Source: Bacillus timonensis (GTDB lineage Bacteria; Bacillota; Bacilli; Bacillales; Bacillaceae_L). From it: a stretch of 64,000 nt of DNA. Location of the stretch: positions 749,069 to 813,068 of the forward strand of contig NZ_HE610986.1 in assembly GCF_000285535.1 (NCBI RefSeq), written 5' to 3'. The notes under the pieces were generated by a model. It made no database searches. It was given only the letters and a program-made list of their open reading frames with translations, and was not told where the DNA came from. Below are positions 1 to 10,007 of the stretch, piece after piece (position 1 is the first letter of the stretch; each line of letters opens with the position of its first letter). A program made the position numbers and the translations under genes.

Positions 1-1070
1 TACAGGTCGGATATTTTCACCCTGCTTATAGTAATTAAAGCTATATAATGAATTCTGAATTTCCTTTTTATATTTTGAGTAATCTGCATCTGTATTTGGT
101 TCCTGACAAATAAATTCCAACACATATCCATCTGTTACTTCTTCTATTTGCTTCTTTAATTCCGAAACATCGTTGTTTATTAAATGTTCAAAGCTAAGCT
201 TTAATAAATTTATTCCAGTATAATAATTTAAAATATTCCACATATGGCATCCATCTAGTCGTGGTGTAATTTCAATGATATACGGTTTTCCTTGCTCTAG
301 CTTCATTTGAGCGTAAACAGGTCCATTATTAATTCCTAATTTTTTACTAGCTGACTCAATAATATTTTTCAATTCTAATATTGTTTCTGATTCGAGATTT
401 ACTGTTGGAACAACATGTTTGTGAATTAACCCAGTATATTCAGGCCAAGTTTCTCGATCCGATGGTATTAGGAACATAATTTCTCCATTCACAATGTAAC
501 CATTTACGGATAATTCAGGTCCAGAAATATATTGTTCCAAAATAACTAACCCTGACCGCGAAAATCTCTTAGCATCATTAAAACTTTCCAAGTATTCTTC
601 AAAGCTGTTCACTAACTTTACACCTCTTTGACCTTGTGAATCAGCAGGTTTAAGAATAAATGGATATTTTAATACAATTTCTTCTTCGGAACTTTTTACT
701 ACTTGGAATCTTACGTTACCCTTAAAATCATTTCCTAAAGTTGACCTCATTAAATCCTTATTATTACAAATTCTAGCAGTTTCCTCAGACACAAAGTGTG
801 GCAAACTTAACTGTTCACTAATTTTGCAGGCTACAGGCATAGCTAAGTCTGATCCAACTGAATACACTAATGATATTTCATTTTTGTTAATAAAGTTTAT
901 TAACGACTCAACATCTAAAATATTTATCTCTTCAAAATGATCAACTACATCAGCTCCCGGCCCATCTTTTGCCATAGCACATGCATAAGTTTCATAGCCC
1001 ATTTTTTTAATTCTAAAATGGCATCCATTTGGACAGAAGCAACACCTAAAATTAATACCTTTTCCTTCAT
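1..1070 (-). pseudogene. ATP-grasp ligase, frameshifted and cut by the window edge
   Basis: An ATG at 1070 overlaps the stop of the aminotransferase gene (ATGA), with AAAGGAG upstream, so translation is coupled. After about 23 codons the frame meets a run of seven A (plus-strand T at 1002-1008) and soon stops. If one A is added, the frame stays open to the window edge. The restored protein has an N-terminal nucleotide-fold segment (VLILGVAS, then MGYETYACA), an ATP-binding segment ILKPADSQGQRGV and the metal-site segment YIIEITPRLDG. These are typical of carbamoyl-phosphate-synthase-like ATP-grasp ligases, which join an amine to a carboxylate via an acyl phosphate. By context it may add an amino-acid or acyl group during polysaccharide synthesis; the substrate is unknown. 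The frameshift may be a real lesion, phase variation or a sequencing error. Confidence 0.75.
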
Positions 1071-2302
1071 AGATAATTGCTCCTTTCAATAGTCTCTAAT
1101 GATTTTTTTAAATTCATACAAATATACTCCACGTCCTCATCACTCAACAATGTATGAAGTGGAAGTGTTATTTCATTAATATACTGTTTATAAGCATTCG
1201 GGTAATCCTTAATATCAAATCCCAGATTTCTATAAGCAGTAAACATCGGTAATGGCTTATAGTGTACGTTACACGCAACACCTGATTCAGCCATATTAAT
1301 AATAATTTCATTTCTTTTTTCTTCGCTGATTCCAGGAATTCTTGCTAAATAAAGATGACCTGATGAAGCAAAATCCTCTCCATAATGCTCCAGGCTCTCA
1401 ATACCCAATGGTAAGAGGGCTTTATCATACATTTCAATAATCTCTTTACGTCTTTCCAAAAGACCTTCATATCTATCTAATTGGATTAAACCAATACCAG
1501 CCATAATATCCGTCATATTGCATTTATAAGCAGGATAAACAATATCATATTCCCATGCACCTTTTTGAGTTTTAGATAATGCGTCTTTAGATTGACCGTG
1601 AAGACTGAATAACATAAATTGTTTATATAACCACTCATTATCTAAATCAAGATCATCACGCCAAACAACTGCTCCACCTTCTGCTGTTGTCAAATTCTTT
1701 ACTGCATGGAAAGAAAAACAAGTGAAATCGGAAATTTGTCCACATTTCATTCCTTTTCTTTCTGCACCAAATGCATGAGCAGCATCCGTCATAACAATTA
1801 TTCTATTGTAAATCCATTGAAGTTCATTGTTAGGCTTAAATAAATGTTTCTTTGCCTCTACTATTTTAAATATGGTATCGTAGTCGCACATCTTTCCTGC
1901 GATATCTACAGGAATAATTACTTTAGTTTTTTCAGTAATTGCATCAGCTAATTTCTCGTAATCCATTTCAAATGAGTTTGGCGCTGTATCGACTAGAATA
2001 ATCTTTGCCCCAACATGTTCAATAATTGAAGCAGATGCTGTATAGGTATATGCTGATGTAATAACCTCATCTCCCGGTCCCACACCTAAGATACGAAGTG
2101 TGAGCTCCATAGCAGCTGTCGCCGAATTTAAACACACTGCCTTATTAGTTCCGACATAATCAGCTATTCTATTTTCAAACTCTTTAGTTCTTGGACCAGT
2201 CGTAATCCAACCAGATTTCATCGTCTTCATAACCTCGTCAATCTCAACATCTGTAATATCCGGTGGTGAAAATGGTATATTTCTTAATTTTGTTTCTACC
2301 AT
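1067..2302 (-). CDS. DegT/DnrJ/EryC1/StrS-family sugar aminotransferase
   Basis: A 411-residue PLP enzyme of the sugar aminotransferase family, which transfers an amino group (usually from glutamate) to a keto sugar nucleotide. Visible features are the substrate loop near residues 30-36 (SGWITTG), the PLP-stacking region DAAHAFG at 173-179, and the Schiff-base lysine K202 in SFHAVKNLTTAEGG. Full family length. It follows gtaB in the same direction and is coupled to the ATP-grasp gene by a four-base overlap. Likely substrate is the 4-keto-6-deoxy sugar made by the EpsC-type dehydratase upstream, giving a 4-amino-6-deoxy sugar for the exopolysaccharide; this pairing is inferred. Start chosen for the AGAGAGG upstream of ATG. 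Confidence 0.9.
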   Translation of the reverse strand: MVETKLRNIPFSPPDITDVEIDEVMKTMKSGWITTGPRTKEFENRIADYVGTNKAVCLNSATAAMELTLRILGVGPGDEVITSAYTYTASASIIEHVGAKIILVDTAPNSFEMDYEKLADAITEKTKVIIPVDIAGKMCDYDTIFKIVEAKKHLFKPNNELQWIYNRIIVMTDAAHAFGAERKGMKCGQISDFTCFSFHAVKNLTTAEGGAVVWRDDLDLDNEWLYKQFMLFSLHGQSKDALSKTQKGAWEYDIVYPAYKCNMTDIMAGIGLIQLDRYEGLLERRKEIIEMYDKALLPLGIESLEHYGEDFASSGHLYLARIPGISEEKRNEIIINMAESGVACNVHYKPLPMFTAYRNLGFDIKDYPNAYKQYINEITLPLHTLLSDEDVEYICMNLKKSLETIERSNYL

Positions 2303-2412
2303 TATATTTGCCTCTCTTTGTTTTAGATTTTGTATAGATAAAAGTAAGTTTAGAATCTTAGGACTTTATTAGAAGTTTTATCTAATAAACTGCTAATTTA
2401 CTAAATTTCACT

Positions 2413-2444
2413 ACATATGCTCCTCTCAAGCGAGGAGCATATGT
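2413..2444. terminator. Perfect 12-bp hairpin between gtaB and the aminotransferase
   Basis: ACATATGCTCCT pairs with AGGAGCATATGT around an 8-base loop. There is no T-run on either side, so it may be an RNA-processing or attenuation hairpin within the operon rather than a true intrinsic terminator. Confidence 0.4.
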
Positions 2445-2474
2445 GTTTACCGATCTTGATTACAAAAGAAACTC

Positions 2475-3359
2475 TTACCCTCTAATAGATTCCTTGCTTT
2501 TTTCAACAATTTCAGCTAAGTACACCAACAAATCATCACGTAACGTTTCATTTTTTAGTGCAAACTCTACCTGCGTCTTAATAAACCCAATCTTCTCCCC
2601 AACATCATAACGAGTACCTTCGAAATCATACGCAAACACTCTTTGAATTTCATTCAACTGCTGTATCGCATCTGTTAATTGAATCTCTCCACCGGCACCT
2701 GTTTCTTGTTTTTCTAAGAACATAAAAATTTCGGGAGTTAGGATATAACGCCCCATGATTGCTAGATTTGAAGGAGCTGTACCAGGTGCAGGTTTCTCTA
2801 CAAAGTTTGTTACCTGATATCTTCTTCCTGTTTGAACAGATGGATCTACAATCCCATAACGATGAGTTTCTTCAGATGGAACCGTTTGTACGCCTATAAT
2901 TGAAGAAAAAGTTTGTTCATACTCATCCATTAACTGTTTTAAGCACGGTTTCTCAGCTTGAACTATATCATCTCCAAGTAAGACGGCGAATGGTTCATTC
3001 CCAATAAATTTGCGGGCACTCCAGACTGCATGACCTAAACCTTTTGGTTCTTTTTGACGGATGTAATGAATATCTACCCTAGAAGATTTTTGAACCTCCT
3101 CTAATAATTCGAATTTTCCTTTTTCGATTAGGTTCTGCTCTAATTCAAATGAGCTATCAAAGTGATCTTCAATGGCACGCTTTGTTTTACCAGTAACGAT
3201 GATAATATCTTCAATCCCAGACTCAACTGCTTCTTCTACAATATACTGGATTGTCGGCTTATCTACGATTGGTAGCATTTCCTTTGGCATTGCTTTTGTA
3301 GCAGGTAAGAATCTTGTGCCCAGTCCCGCTGCAGGAATAATAGCCTTTCTAACTCTCAT
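2475..3359 (-). CDS. gtaB: UTP-glucose-1-phosphate uridylyltransferase
   Basis: A 294-residue nucleotidyltransferase that makes UDP-glucose from UTP and glucose-1-phosphate. The N-terminus carries the GalU/GtaB signature [19 protein letters not shown] (nucleotide loop), followed by [15 protein letters not shown], the metal-binding LLGDDIV near residue 130, and the sugar-site segment NFVEKPAPG. Length matches bacterial GalU/GtaB. UDP-glucose feeds glucolipids, wall teichoic acid glucosylation and exopolysaccharide; its place inside the operon suggests a dedicated copy, and another gtaB may exist elsewhere. Downstream of the EpsC-type gene by about 30 bases in the same direction, so probably co-transcribed. 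Confidence 0.95.
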   Translation of the reverse strand: MRVRKAIIPAAGLGTRFLPATKAMPKEMLPIVDKPTIQYIVEEAVESGIEDIIIVTGKTKRAIEDHFDSSFELEQNLIEKGKFELLEEVQKSSRVDIHYIRQKEPKGLGHAVWSARKFIGNEPFAVLLGDDIVQAEKPCLKQLMDEYEQTFSSIIGVQTVPSEETHRYGIVDPSVQTGRRYQVTNFVEKPAPGTAPSNLAIMGRYILTPEIFMFLEKQETGAGGEIQLTDAIQQLNEIQRVFAYDFEGTRYDVGEKIGFIKTQVEFALKNETLRDDLLVYLAEIVEKSKESIRG

Positions 3360-3391
3360 TTCTTAATGACTCCCTTTCCTTCCTTTTAACC

Positions 3392-5232
3392 CTAATTCAC
3401 AACTTTTGCCAGTGTTTTCTTTGGTTCAATGCGGTTATTTGCTAAATCTAGTAATCTTTTACTCAATTCTTCAGTCTCTAGTTCTAAACCGTGAGCTAAG
3501 ATTTCATTTACCTCTTCCTTATAAAGGTTATATGTTTTGCCGATATAAATCTTAGGATAGATTTGACCCTTATCAAGATGAATCTCATCTTCATTTAACA
3601 GTTCTTCAAACATCTTCTCCCCAGGTCGTAACCCAGAAAATCGAATCTCAATCTCCTCAAGCGTATAACCTGAAAGAGTTATTAGATTTTTCGCCAAATC
3701 CACAATCTTAACTGGTTCACCCATATCAAGAACAAAAATTTCTCCACCTCTCGCTAATGCACCTGCTTGTAAAACAAGGCGAGAGGCTTCCGGTATTGTC
3801 ATAAAATACCTTGTCATATCAGGATGTGTGACCGTAACAGGTCCTCCTGCTTGAATTTGCTTTTTAAATAATGGAATTACAGACCCTCGGCTACCCAGCA
3901 CATTCCCAAATCGAACAGCGGCAAATTTCGTATTACTTATAAGAGCAAGGTTTTGAATAACCAACTCTGCCAAGCGTTTCGTTGCACCCATAACATTTGT
4001 TGGGTTTACAGCCTTGTCAGTCGAAACAAGAACAAAGTTTTTTACTCCGAACGCATCACATGCTTCTGCAACATTTCGTGTTCCGAATATATTGTTTTTC
4101 ACTGCCTCTTTCGGGTTGTACTCCATTAATGGGACATGTTTATGAGCAGCCGCATGATACACAACATCGGGAGAATGTTTTTCTATCACTTCAAACATGC
4201 GGTTACGATCCTGTACATCACCAATTACAGGGATAATTTCAAATTGCGCCTTATATTTATTGCGCAGTTCCATATCAATTAGATAAATACTATTTTCCCC
4301 ATGTCCTACTAAAACAAGTTTATTTGGGTTAAATTTACTTACTTGTCGACAAATCTCGGACCCAATTGAACCACCAGCACCTGTTACGAGGATTGTTTTA
4401 CCCGATAAATATTCTGAAATACTTTCCATATCCAATTGTACTGGTTCTCTTCCGAGTAAATCTTCCACTTGTACATCACGGAAGCTATTCACTGTTACTT
4501 TCCCAAGCATGACATCTTCAATCAATGGCATGATCTGTGTCTTCGCTTTTGTCTTACTACATTCTTGGAAAATATCATTTAATTCCTTTTTACTTAGGGA
4601 AGGAATTGCAATAATGATATTTTCGATATTCTTCATTTTAACGATTTCTTCTATCTGATTAATACCACCCAACACAGGTAGGTTATAGATTTCAAGATGT
4701 TGCTTTTTAACATCGTCATCTACAAAAGCAACAGGTTTGAAATCGAGATCATGATTTTGTTGCAACTGTCTTACAAGCATAGTACCTGCTGCACCCGCAC
4801 CGATAATTAGAGTTCTTTTTTAAACTTAGATTCTCTATAAAAGGCATCATGGAAAAGCCTCCACGAAAAGCGAGAGCCTCCAATAAAGAGGATGTGCATC
4901 ATCCATGTAAGACCTAATACCCTCACATATACATTGCCAATCACGATGATTTGGACGACTCCTAGTGCTACAATTGAAAAAGTCACGGCCTTTGCAATGC
5001 TAATTAACTCTCCAATACTCGCATACTCCCAAGCCCTTTTATATAGGCGATTGACATACGCAAATATGTGATGACTTACTAAAAGAGTAAATGAACTTAT
5101 TAGCAAAACTCGCGATGTGAATATATTAAAATATGGATGAAGAACAAAATAACTAATATAAATTGCAATTAACACAATAATAGAATCGATTAGAACTAAA
5201 GACCCTACTCTTTTTCGATAGGACAAGGTCAT
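3392..5232 (-). pseudogene. EpsC/CapD-type nucleotide-sugar 4,6-dehydratase, split by one frameshift
   Basis: Two reading frames together make one typical ~600-residue membrane dehydratase. The first (5232-4807, 141 residues) holds four N-terminal membrane helices and ends at ESKFKKEL. The second (annotatable from 4780) starts at MLVRQLQQ and carries the Rossmann motif TGAGGSIGSE, the active-site region STDKAVNPTNVMGATKR (Met in place of the usual SDR Tyr, as in CapD/WbpM-type enzymes) and the C-terminal GLRPGEKMFEEL. Between them TTTAAAAAAGAAC has six A; a seventh would give KKRTLIIGAGAAGTMLVRQL without a break. The family removes water from UDP-GlcNAc or a similar sugar to give a 4-keto-6-deoxy product. 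The gene is inactive as written unless slippage occurs or the base is missing through sequencing error. Confidence 0.85.
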
Positions 5233-5301
5233 ACTCCCCCTTTAAATGCTTCTATGTAATTATTAGAAGCAGATATAGTTCTCACTTTACTGAAAAGTAG
5301 A

Positions 5302-6069
5302 TCAGAAAAGTCCAAACAATTTCTTTTTCTTAATTTTTTCAGGATTTTCTCTTAAAACCGTTCTTCCTTCAACAAGTAATTCGGCATTTTCTTTAAAAAA
5401 ATATTCGACACCCACACCAAATTCTTTAACCAACTCACTATAAGCATCGCTCATTCTAAACGGACGACTTGATAGATTATGAGCATCAGAAGCCACAAAA
5501 TGTGTTAAATTTGATTCAACTAATTGTAAAGTGAATTTCTTTATCTTTTTGCCGAAATGCCCGGTTACACTTGAAGATGTAATTTGCGTACATACTCCGT
5601 TTTTCACAAACTTGTACAACAAATCGGGATTTTCAATAATCTCGCTGTTGCGTTCTGGATGAACTATTATTGGTGTTAATCCTTTTAATTGAATATCAAA
5701 AAGCAGCTGCTCTGAATAACGCGGAACATGTCCGCTCGGAAACTCAATAAACAAGTACTTTCCACCATCATTTAATGTAAGCACTTCTCCATTCTCGTAT
5801 TCTTCTATTATCTCTCCATAAATTCTAGGTTCTTGTCCGGGTAAAATCGTTAGGGGAATCTTATGTTGAGATAATGCTGAATTCAGAATCTCAACCTTTT
5901 GCAGAATTTTCTCTTTTGGGTTATCATAATCTCTATTTTTATGATGCGGAGTTGCGATGATTTTCGTAATTCCTTCTGAAACAGCTAGCTTTGCCATTTC
6001 AATACTTTCATCCAGGTCTTTTGAACCATCATCTAAACGCGGTAAGATGTGGCAATGAATATCAATCAT
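5302..6069 (-). CDS. ywqE: PHP-family protein-tyrosine phosphatase (YwqE/CpsB type)
   Basis: A 255-residue metal-dependent phosphatase that removes phosphate from the tyrosine kinase encoded just upstream. PHP-family metal ligands are visible: DIHCHILPRLDDGS at the N-terminus, IATPHHKNRDY, PGQEPRIY, VHPERN and SDAHN. I start at the ATG at 6069 because GAGGGGG lies at proper distance; an in-frame TTG at 6084 gives five extra residues and poorer spacing. Kinase, modulator and phosphatase lie together, as in Bacillus subtilis ywqCDE and streptococcal cpsBCD, where cycling of kinase phosphorylation controls polysaccharide chain length and UDP-glucose dehydrogenase activity. Confidence 0.92.
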   Translation of the reverse strand: MIDIHCHILPRLDDGSKDLDESIEMAKLAVSEGITKIIATPHHKNRDYDNPKEKILQKVEILNSALSQHKIPLTILPGQEPRIYGEIIEEYENGEVLTLNDGGKYLFIEFPSGHVPRYSEQLLFDIQLKGLTPIIVHPERNSEIIENPDLLYKFVKNGVCTQITSSSVTGHFGKKIKKFTLQLVESNLTHFVASDAHNLSSRPFRMSDAYSELVKEFGVGVEYFFKENAELLVEGRTVLRENPEKIKKKKLFGLF

Positions 6070-6164
6070 AAGTACCCCCCTCAAACATGTACATGTTTCG
6101 ACAAATTATTCTACCAAAATGCTTACAATCGTAATAGTAGCACATTATATATGGCAACTGAATA

Positions 6165-6194
6165 GGGGATTTTGTCGAATACTGACGAAACCCC
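6165..6194 (-). terminator. Weak hairpin between ywqD and ywqE
   Basis: GGGG-A-TTT and AAACCCC arms flank a short inner stem. It could lower read-through from the kinase genes into the phosphatase and sugar genes. No clear T-run follows. Confidence 0.3.
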
Positions 6195-6216
6195 CTTTAA
6201 ATTTGTGGAAATCAAC

Positions 6217-6930
6217 CTAATTTGTTCCGTAGTAATAATAATGTTGGCTTTCCTTTTGACTTTTATTATTGAGTACTACTCCTAATAATTTAGCTTGAGC
6301 GCTAACTAGTAATTCTTTTGCCTTAACAGCAGCCTCATTTTCCGTCTTCCCACTACTTACCACCATTACAACCCCATCACATTTATTTGCCAAAATTTGT
6401 GCATCTGTTACCGCTAGAACTGGAGGCGTATCAAAAATAATGAGATCAAATCCTTCTTTTGCATTTTTTAAGAATTCATTCATAGACTTTGATCCAAGAA
6501 GTTCAGCTGGATTTGGAGGTACTGGTCCACTTGTTAGTAAATAAAGATTTTCTTGATCCGTAACTTGGACAGCATCAATAAGCGAAGACTGTTTTGTAAG
6601 GACATTTGTAAGTCCTACATAATTTTCCGTTCTAAATGAATAGTGAGATGTAGGTTTACGTAAATCGGCGTCTACTAATAGAACTTTTTTTCCTTGTTGA
6701 GCAAACACAATCGCAATATTATTTGTTGTTGTGGACTTTCCTTCCCCTGGTCCAGATGAGGTAACCATCAACGTTTGTAATTCTTCATCCACAGTTGAGA
6801 ATTGTACATTTGTTCGAATTGTTCTATATTGTTCTGATATTGGTGACTTCGGATTAAGCATTGTGATTAAGCTTCGGTTTTTCATTGTGAACTGTTTTCT
6901 TGAAGATTTTTTACGAGCCAATGGATTCAC
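6217..6930 (-). CDS. ywqD: Bacterial tyrosine kinase (BY-kinase, YwqD/CpsD type)
   Basis: A 237-residue P-loop kinase that autophosphorylates and phosphorylates exopolysaccharide enzymes. Visible: Walker A GPGEGKST at residues 60-67, Walker A' VLLVDADLRKP near 84-94, Walker B LIIFDTPP, and a C-terminal tyrosine cluster YYYY at 231-234, the expected autophosphorylation site. There is no membrane segment, so like Firmicute homologues it needs the YwqC-type membrane partner, whose gene overlaps its start by 20 bases. Dephosphorylation would be by the YwqE-type enzyme downstream. Confidence 0.95.
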   Translation of the reverse strand: MNPLARKKSSRKQFTMKNRSLITMLNPKSPISEQYRTIRTNVQFSTVDEELQTLMVTSSGPGEGKSTTTNNIAIVFAQQGKKVLLVDADLRKPTSHYSFRTENYVGLTNVLTKQSSLIDAVQVTDQENLYLLTSGPVPPNPAELLGSKSMNEFLKNAKEGFDLIIFDTPPVLAVTDAQILANKCDGVVMVVSSGKTENEAAVKAKELLVSAQAKLLGVVLNNKSQKESQHYYYYGTN

Positions 6931-7657
6931 TCCTTACTCTACTCATACTTTTTTGAGTCGGAATATTTTCAATTTCTGCTTCCATATTAATTGTTGTTAT
7001 TGCACCTAAAACTGGTAATTCTAATAGCTTTTCGATATCTTGTTCTGTTTTGATTGTATTATCCAAATATTCTAGTAGGAATGCCACACCAACTCCTACC
7101 ATTAAACCTAATACCAATGCAATCGCCATATTTAATACAGGCTGTGGTTTAACTGGTGATTGGTTTTCAGTTGCAATTGCAGGTGTTAAAATATTCACAT
7201 TATCGACGTTCATAATTTTCGTAATTTCCGTTTCAAATACTGTCGCAATCTTATTTGCTATTTCTGCGGCCTTAATTGGATCCGTATCTGACACAGTAAC
7301 ATTTACAATTTGTGAATTATCCACACTACCAACTGTTACTTGAGAGTTCAAAGAGCTTGTCGATCTTTCAAGGTTAAGCTCATCTCGTACAATATCTAAA
7401 ATAGCCGTACTTTTAATAATTATATTGTACGTATTGATCAATTCAATATTGGTCCGGATATCAGCTTGATTTATTCCTGCATCATTTGATGATTTTTGAT
7501 TTACTAGAATTTGTGTAGAAGATTGATAGACAGGTGTTAGAAAAAAGTAGCTAACAACCCCTGCTGTAGCAACCGCTAAGACTGTAATAAGTATAATTAA
7601 CGATAGTCGTTTTCGTATCGTTTGAAATATTTCTTTTAAACTAATAGTCTCTTCCAT
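6911..7657 (-). CDS. ywqC: Membrane activator of the tyrosine kinase, Wzz/CpsC family
   Basis: A 248-residue chain-length determinant protein. A first membrane helix lies near residues 18-38, a long external part follows (with the family segment SDTDPIKAAEIANKIA), and a second helix lies near 178-198, ending in a cytoplasmic tail that activates the kinase in characterised homologues. It is the first gene of the minus-strand operon; GGAGG precedes the ATG. The long upstream intergenic region suggests the main operon promoter is there. A Spo0A-box-like TGTCGAA occurs at 7886-7892 and a partial one close to the start, but regulation is unproven. Confidence 0.92.
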   Translation of the reverse strand: MEETISLKEIFQTIRKRLSLIILITVLAVATAGVVSYFFLTPVYQSSTQILVNQKSSNDAGINQADIRTNIELINTYNIIIKSTAILDIVRDELNLERSTSSLNSQVTVGSVDNSQIVNVTVSDTDPIKAAEIANKIATVFETEITKIMNVDNVNILTPAIATENQSPVKPQPVLNMAIALVLGLMVGVGVAFLLEYLDNTIKTEQDIEKLLELPVLGAITTINMEAEIENIPTQKSMSRVRSESIGS

Positions 7658-7983
7658 ATTGACCTCCGTAAAATTTGTCGATAGTTTTATGCACTAAATG
7701 TAATTATAAACAAGGAATTTACAAATTTCTACATAATCACCAAAAAAGTTTGTGCCACATTGTTCCTTTCTTTTTTCCAAGAAGAGAATGTGACTTTTGG
7801 CCTATGTCGTACTTTTATTATTCTACCTCTTCTATATTAAAATTCAATAGGAATTGAATTGTTATATTATGGTTTGATTGGTATCTGTCGAATTTTATTG
7901 TAGCAATGCTGACAAATTACACGTATTTTTTTAAATCATTTATGTTATTTTTTTAGCAAACCTTCTATAAGGAGATGATATAC
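7658..7983. other. Divergent intergenic region upstream of the polysaccharide operon
   Basis: AT-rich region between ywqC and the small zinc-ribbon gene. It contains TGTCGAA (7886-7892), which matches the Spo0A box, and an extended -10-like TATAAT on the minus strand near 7703. No gene is seen. The 60-codon open frame within it has no ribosome-binding site and is not supported. Confidence 0.4.
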
Positions 7984-8169
7984 ATGCACTTCGAACTATT
8001 ATTAGATGCCGTATTCGGACCACGGGAAGTGCTTCATGATTTAGAATGTACAGTTTGCGGACACAATGAACTTTACTACATTCATCCTCAAACAGGCAAA
8101 CAAATTGGAAGGGCTTGCGAGGAGTGTAACTTTTTTCAAAAGTTCGATGATAATGATATGGATCTTTAG
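7984..8169 (+). CDS. Small zinc-ribbon-like protein, 61 residues
   Basis: Short protein with two paired-cysteine knuckles, CTVCGHNELYY and ACEECNFF, spaced about 22 residues, as expected for a small zinc ribbon. I start at the ATG at 7984 because AAGGAG at 7970-7975 sits eight bases before it; an ATG at 7975 overlaps that site. A strong terminator follows the stop, so this is probably a single-gene transcript. Function unknown; it may bind nucleic acid or a protein partner. Confidence 0.75.
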   Translation: MHFELLLDAVFGPREVLHDLECTVCGHNELYYIHPQTGKQIGRACEECNFFQKFDDNDMDL

Positions 8170-8176
8170 TATAGAT

Positions 8177-8214
8177 AAAAGAACATTCCTTGATTTAACA
8201 AGGAATGTTCTTTT
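8177..8214. terminator. Bidirectional intrinsic terminator
   Basis: A 16-bp perfect stem, AAAAGAACATTCCTTG with CAAGGAATGTTCTTTT, around ATTTAA. A- and T-runs flank both sides, so it can end both the zinc-ribbon transcript and the converging secreted-protein gene. Confidence 0.9.
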
Positions 8215-8237
8215 AGTGTTTATTTTTTATCGGTGAT

Positions 8238-9857
8238 TTATTCAATAATCCCCACATAATCTTCTATTTTTTTGATATCCACTTCATACTTTATTCCATT
8301 GGTAGCGAGATTTTCTTCTTTCACTCTAATTAACGTCTCAATGACAGAATTTGTTTCATTATTCATTTCCTGTAACAACCTCTTTGTATATAACAAATCG
8401 TAGTATGTGACGATTTTATAATCTTCGGATTGAAATGTACCATCCTGATTCAACTGATAGTATACATTTCCTTTTGGGTTAATCCAGGCTTCGCCTGTAT
8501 CATTCAGGGCTTGCAGTATTTCATTGGCTGCAGTTGCATATTTGTCATCCGAAGATTTTTGATAGGCATAGTATAGATAATTTGCCAGACTTACTCCATG
8601 GTTTAAAGATACATGTGGTAATTCATTACTGAATTCGGAAAAGTAGTCGACGAGAAACTTTCCCTTTGAAGTTTTCATTACATATCCTTCTTGCATCTTT
8701 TCAACTAAGAAGTCGCCATACAATTTATAGTTATCTTTGTACTCGGTAATCTTCAGGTTCCTTGCACGTCTATCCTGAGCTCTAAAGATATTGTCATTAT
8801 GTCTCGAATCTACATAATGTGTAGTGATCCCATATTTTTCATCCAGCCATGTGCTCGTATAGTTGGTATACCATAGGCCATCCTCATCCCTTATCGATTC
8901 AAGTTGAACAAAGGAATTCCAATTAATATCTTCAAAAAAGCGATTGTTCAACTTCTCATAGGCGATAATCGATTTTTTTGCACTTTGACGGACCAATGAC
9001 CGAACAAATCCTTTTTCTGAAGCTGGGTAAATAGTGGCCACCGCTTTTGATTTAACTTCTGTGGGAGTTAGCCATTTATATTCATCAATCCCAATTTTCT
9101 GAGCCACATCAAATTCTTTTGCACTATTAAAAAGAGGCTTATGGCTCAATACATACCATGACTCACCTGAATCTTTATGGGCATTGGTTGTTACGGAGAG
9201 CACAAAACCTTCATTGGTTTTCTTGTTTTTGATATTTCGGTGTTCCGCAATAAGTTCATATACAGTACTTGTTTTCCTCGTATTTCGATAGGTGTGTCTT
9301 AATGTTTTAAAGGTGTATTGCCCACCAATAAAGACACTGCCCACTTCATCCACCGAATTACGATGATACTCGAAGTAGGTAAATCTGTTTGTTGTAGGAT
9401 CTGTATATCTTTTTCTGTTCGGATACACTTCTGATGTGGGTCGATCAAGTTCAAGTTTTTGATACGTATCTCCTCGAAAGTTTTGTTCTAATGTAAGACT
9501 TACGTCGTTTATTTGGGAATCAACATGTACAAAAACAAAAAGGTCTTTTGTTGGGACCTTCCTTAGGGTTACCTGTGCTACTCCAACCCTTTCCTCAGCT
9601 TCATTCATAATGTCAAGGTAATATACCTGATCCTTCACACCATATAATGAAGCTTTCTCTTTCCTGTTTAATTTTAATTTGTGGTGTTTGGATGTCGCTT
9701 CAAGATGAAAGCTTCTATTTAATAATAGTTTTTCTTTTGGTGCTTCCTTTTTCGCATATACTTTTGCTTCATGTTGTTGGGGTAAAACAAACAAACATAA
9801 ACATACGATTGGAAAAATAAACAAAAATCTTGTGACCCAGTTCTTGTTATGTGTCAT
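8238..9857 (-). CDS. Secreted protein of unknown function, possible C5-epimerase-like C-terminus
   Basis: A 539-residue protein with an N-terminal signal peptide or anchor (NWVTRFLFIFPIVCLCLFVLP). The central part is polar and lysine-rich. The C-terminal third (LVDYFSEFSNELPHVSLNHG, then LANYLYYAYQKSSDDKYATA, WINPKGNVYYQL) is helical and resembles the all-alpha region of glucuronyl C5-epimerase-like and related carbohydrate-acting proteins, but I cannot confirm that assignment. Start placed at the ATG at 9857 after GGTGAG; an in-frame GTG lies four codons earlier. It is next to the polysaccharide operon, so a role in modifying or binding extracellular polysaccharide is possible but inferred. 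Confidence 0.7.
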   Translation of the reverse strand: MTHNKNWVTRFLFIFPIVCLCLFVLPQQHEAKVYAKKEAPKEKLLLNRSFHLEATSKHHKLKLNRKEKASLYGVKDQVYYLDIMNEAEERVGVAQVTLRKVPTKDLFVFVHVDSQINDVSLTLEQNFRGDTYQKLELDRPTSEVYPNRKRYTDPTTNRFTYFEYHRNSVDEVGSVFIGGQYTFKTLRHTYRNTRKTSTVYELIAEHRNIKNKKTNEGFVLSVTTNAHKDSGESWYVLSHKPLFNSAKEFDVAQKIGIDEYKWLTPTEVKSKAVATIYPASEKGFVRSLVRQSAKKSIIAYEKLNNRFFEDINWNSFVQLESIRDEDGLWYTNYTSTWLDEKYGITTHYVDSRHNDNIFRAQDRRARNLKITEYKDNYKLYGDFLVEKMQEGYVMKTSKGKFLVDYFSEFSNELPHVSLNHGVSLANYLYYAYQKSSDDKYATAANEILQALNDTGEAWINPKGNVYYQLNQDGTFQSEDYKIVTYYDLLYTKRLLQEMNNETNSVIETLIRVKEENLATNGIKYEVDIKKIEDYVGIIE

Positions 9858-9919
9858 ATTCACTCTCACCAGTTCAAGGAATAATTAGTATACTGACCAA
9901 ATCATTTTGACAATATAAA

Positions 9920-9953
9920 AAGAGTAAAGCATTTTGTTATATGCCTTACTCTT
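9920..9953 (-). terminator. Intrinsic terminator after the proline-rich protein gene
   Basis: AAGAGTAAGGCA pairs with TGCTTTACTCTT (minus strand) around a 10-base loop, followed by a T-run. Confidence 0.85.
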
Positions 9954-10007
9954 AACGACTTGTCGTTTATTTATGTATTGAATGTCCCGGTTTGTATAAG
10001 TGACCGG

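Noticed and set aside
4807..4830. Programmed -1 frameshift in the EpsC-type gene
   Set aside because: TTTAAAAAAG is not a strong slippery heptamer in the needed phase and no stimulating hairpin is evident; homologues are encoded in one frame. Kept only as an alternative to mutation or sequencing error.
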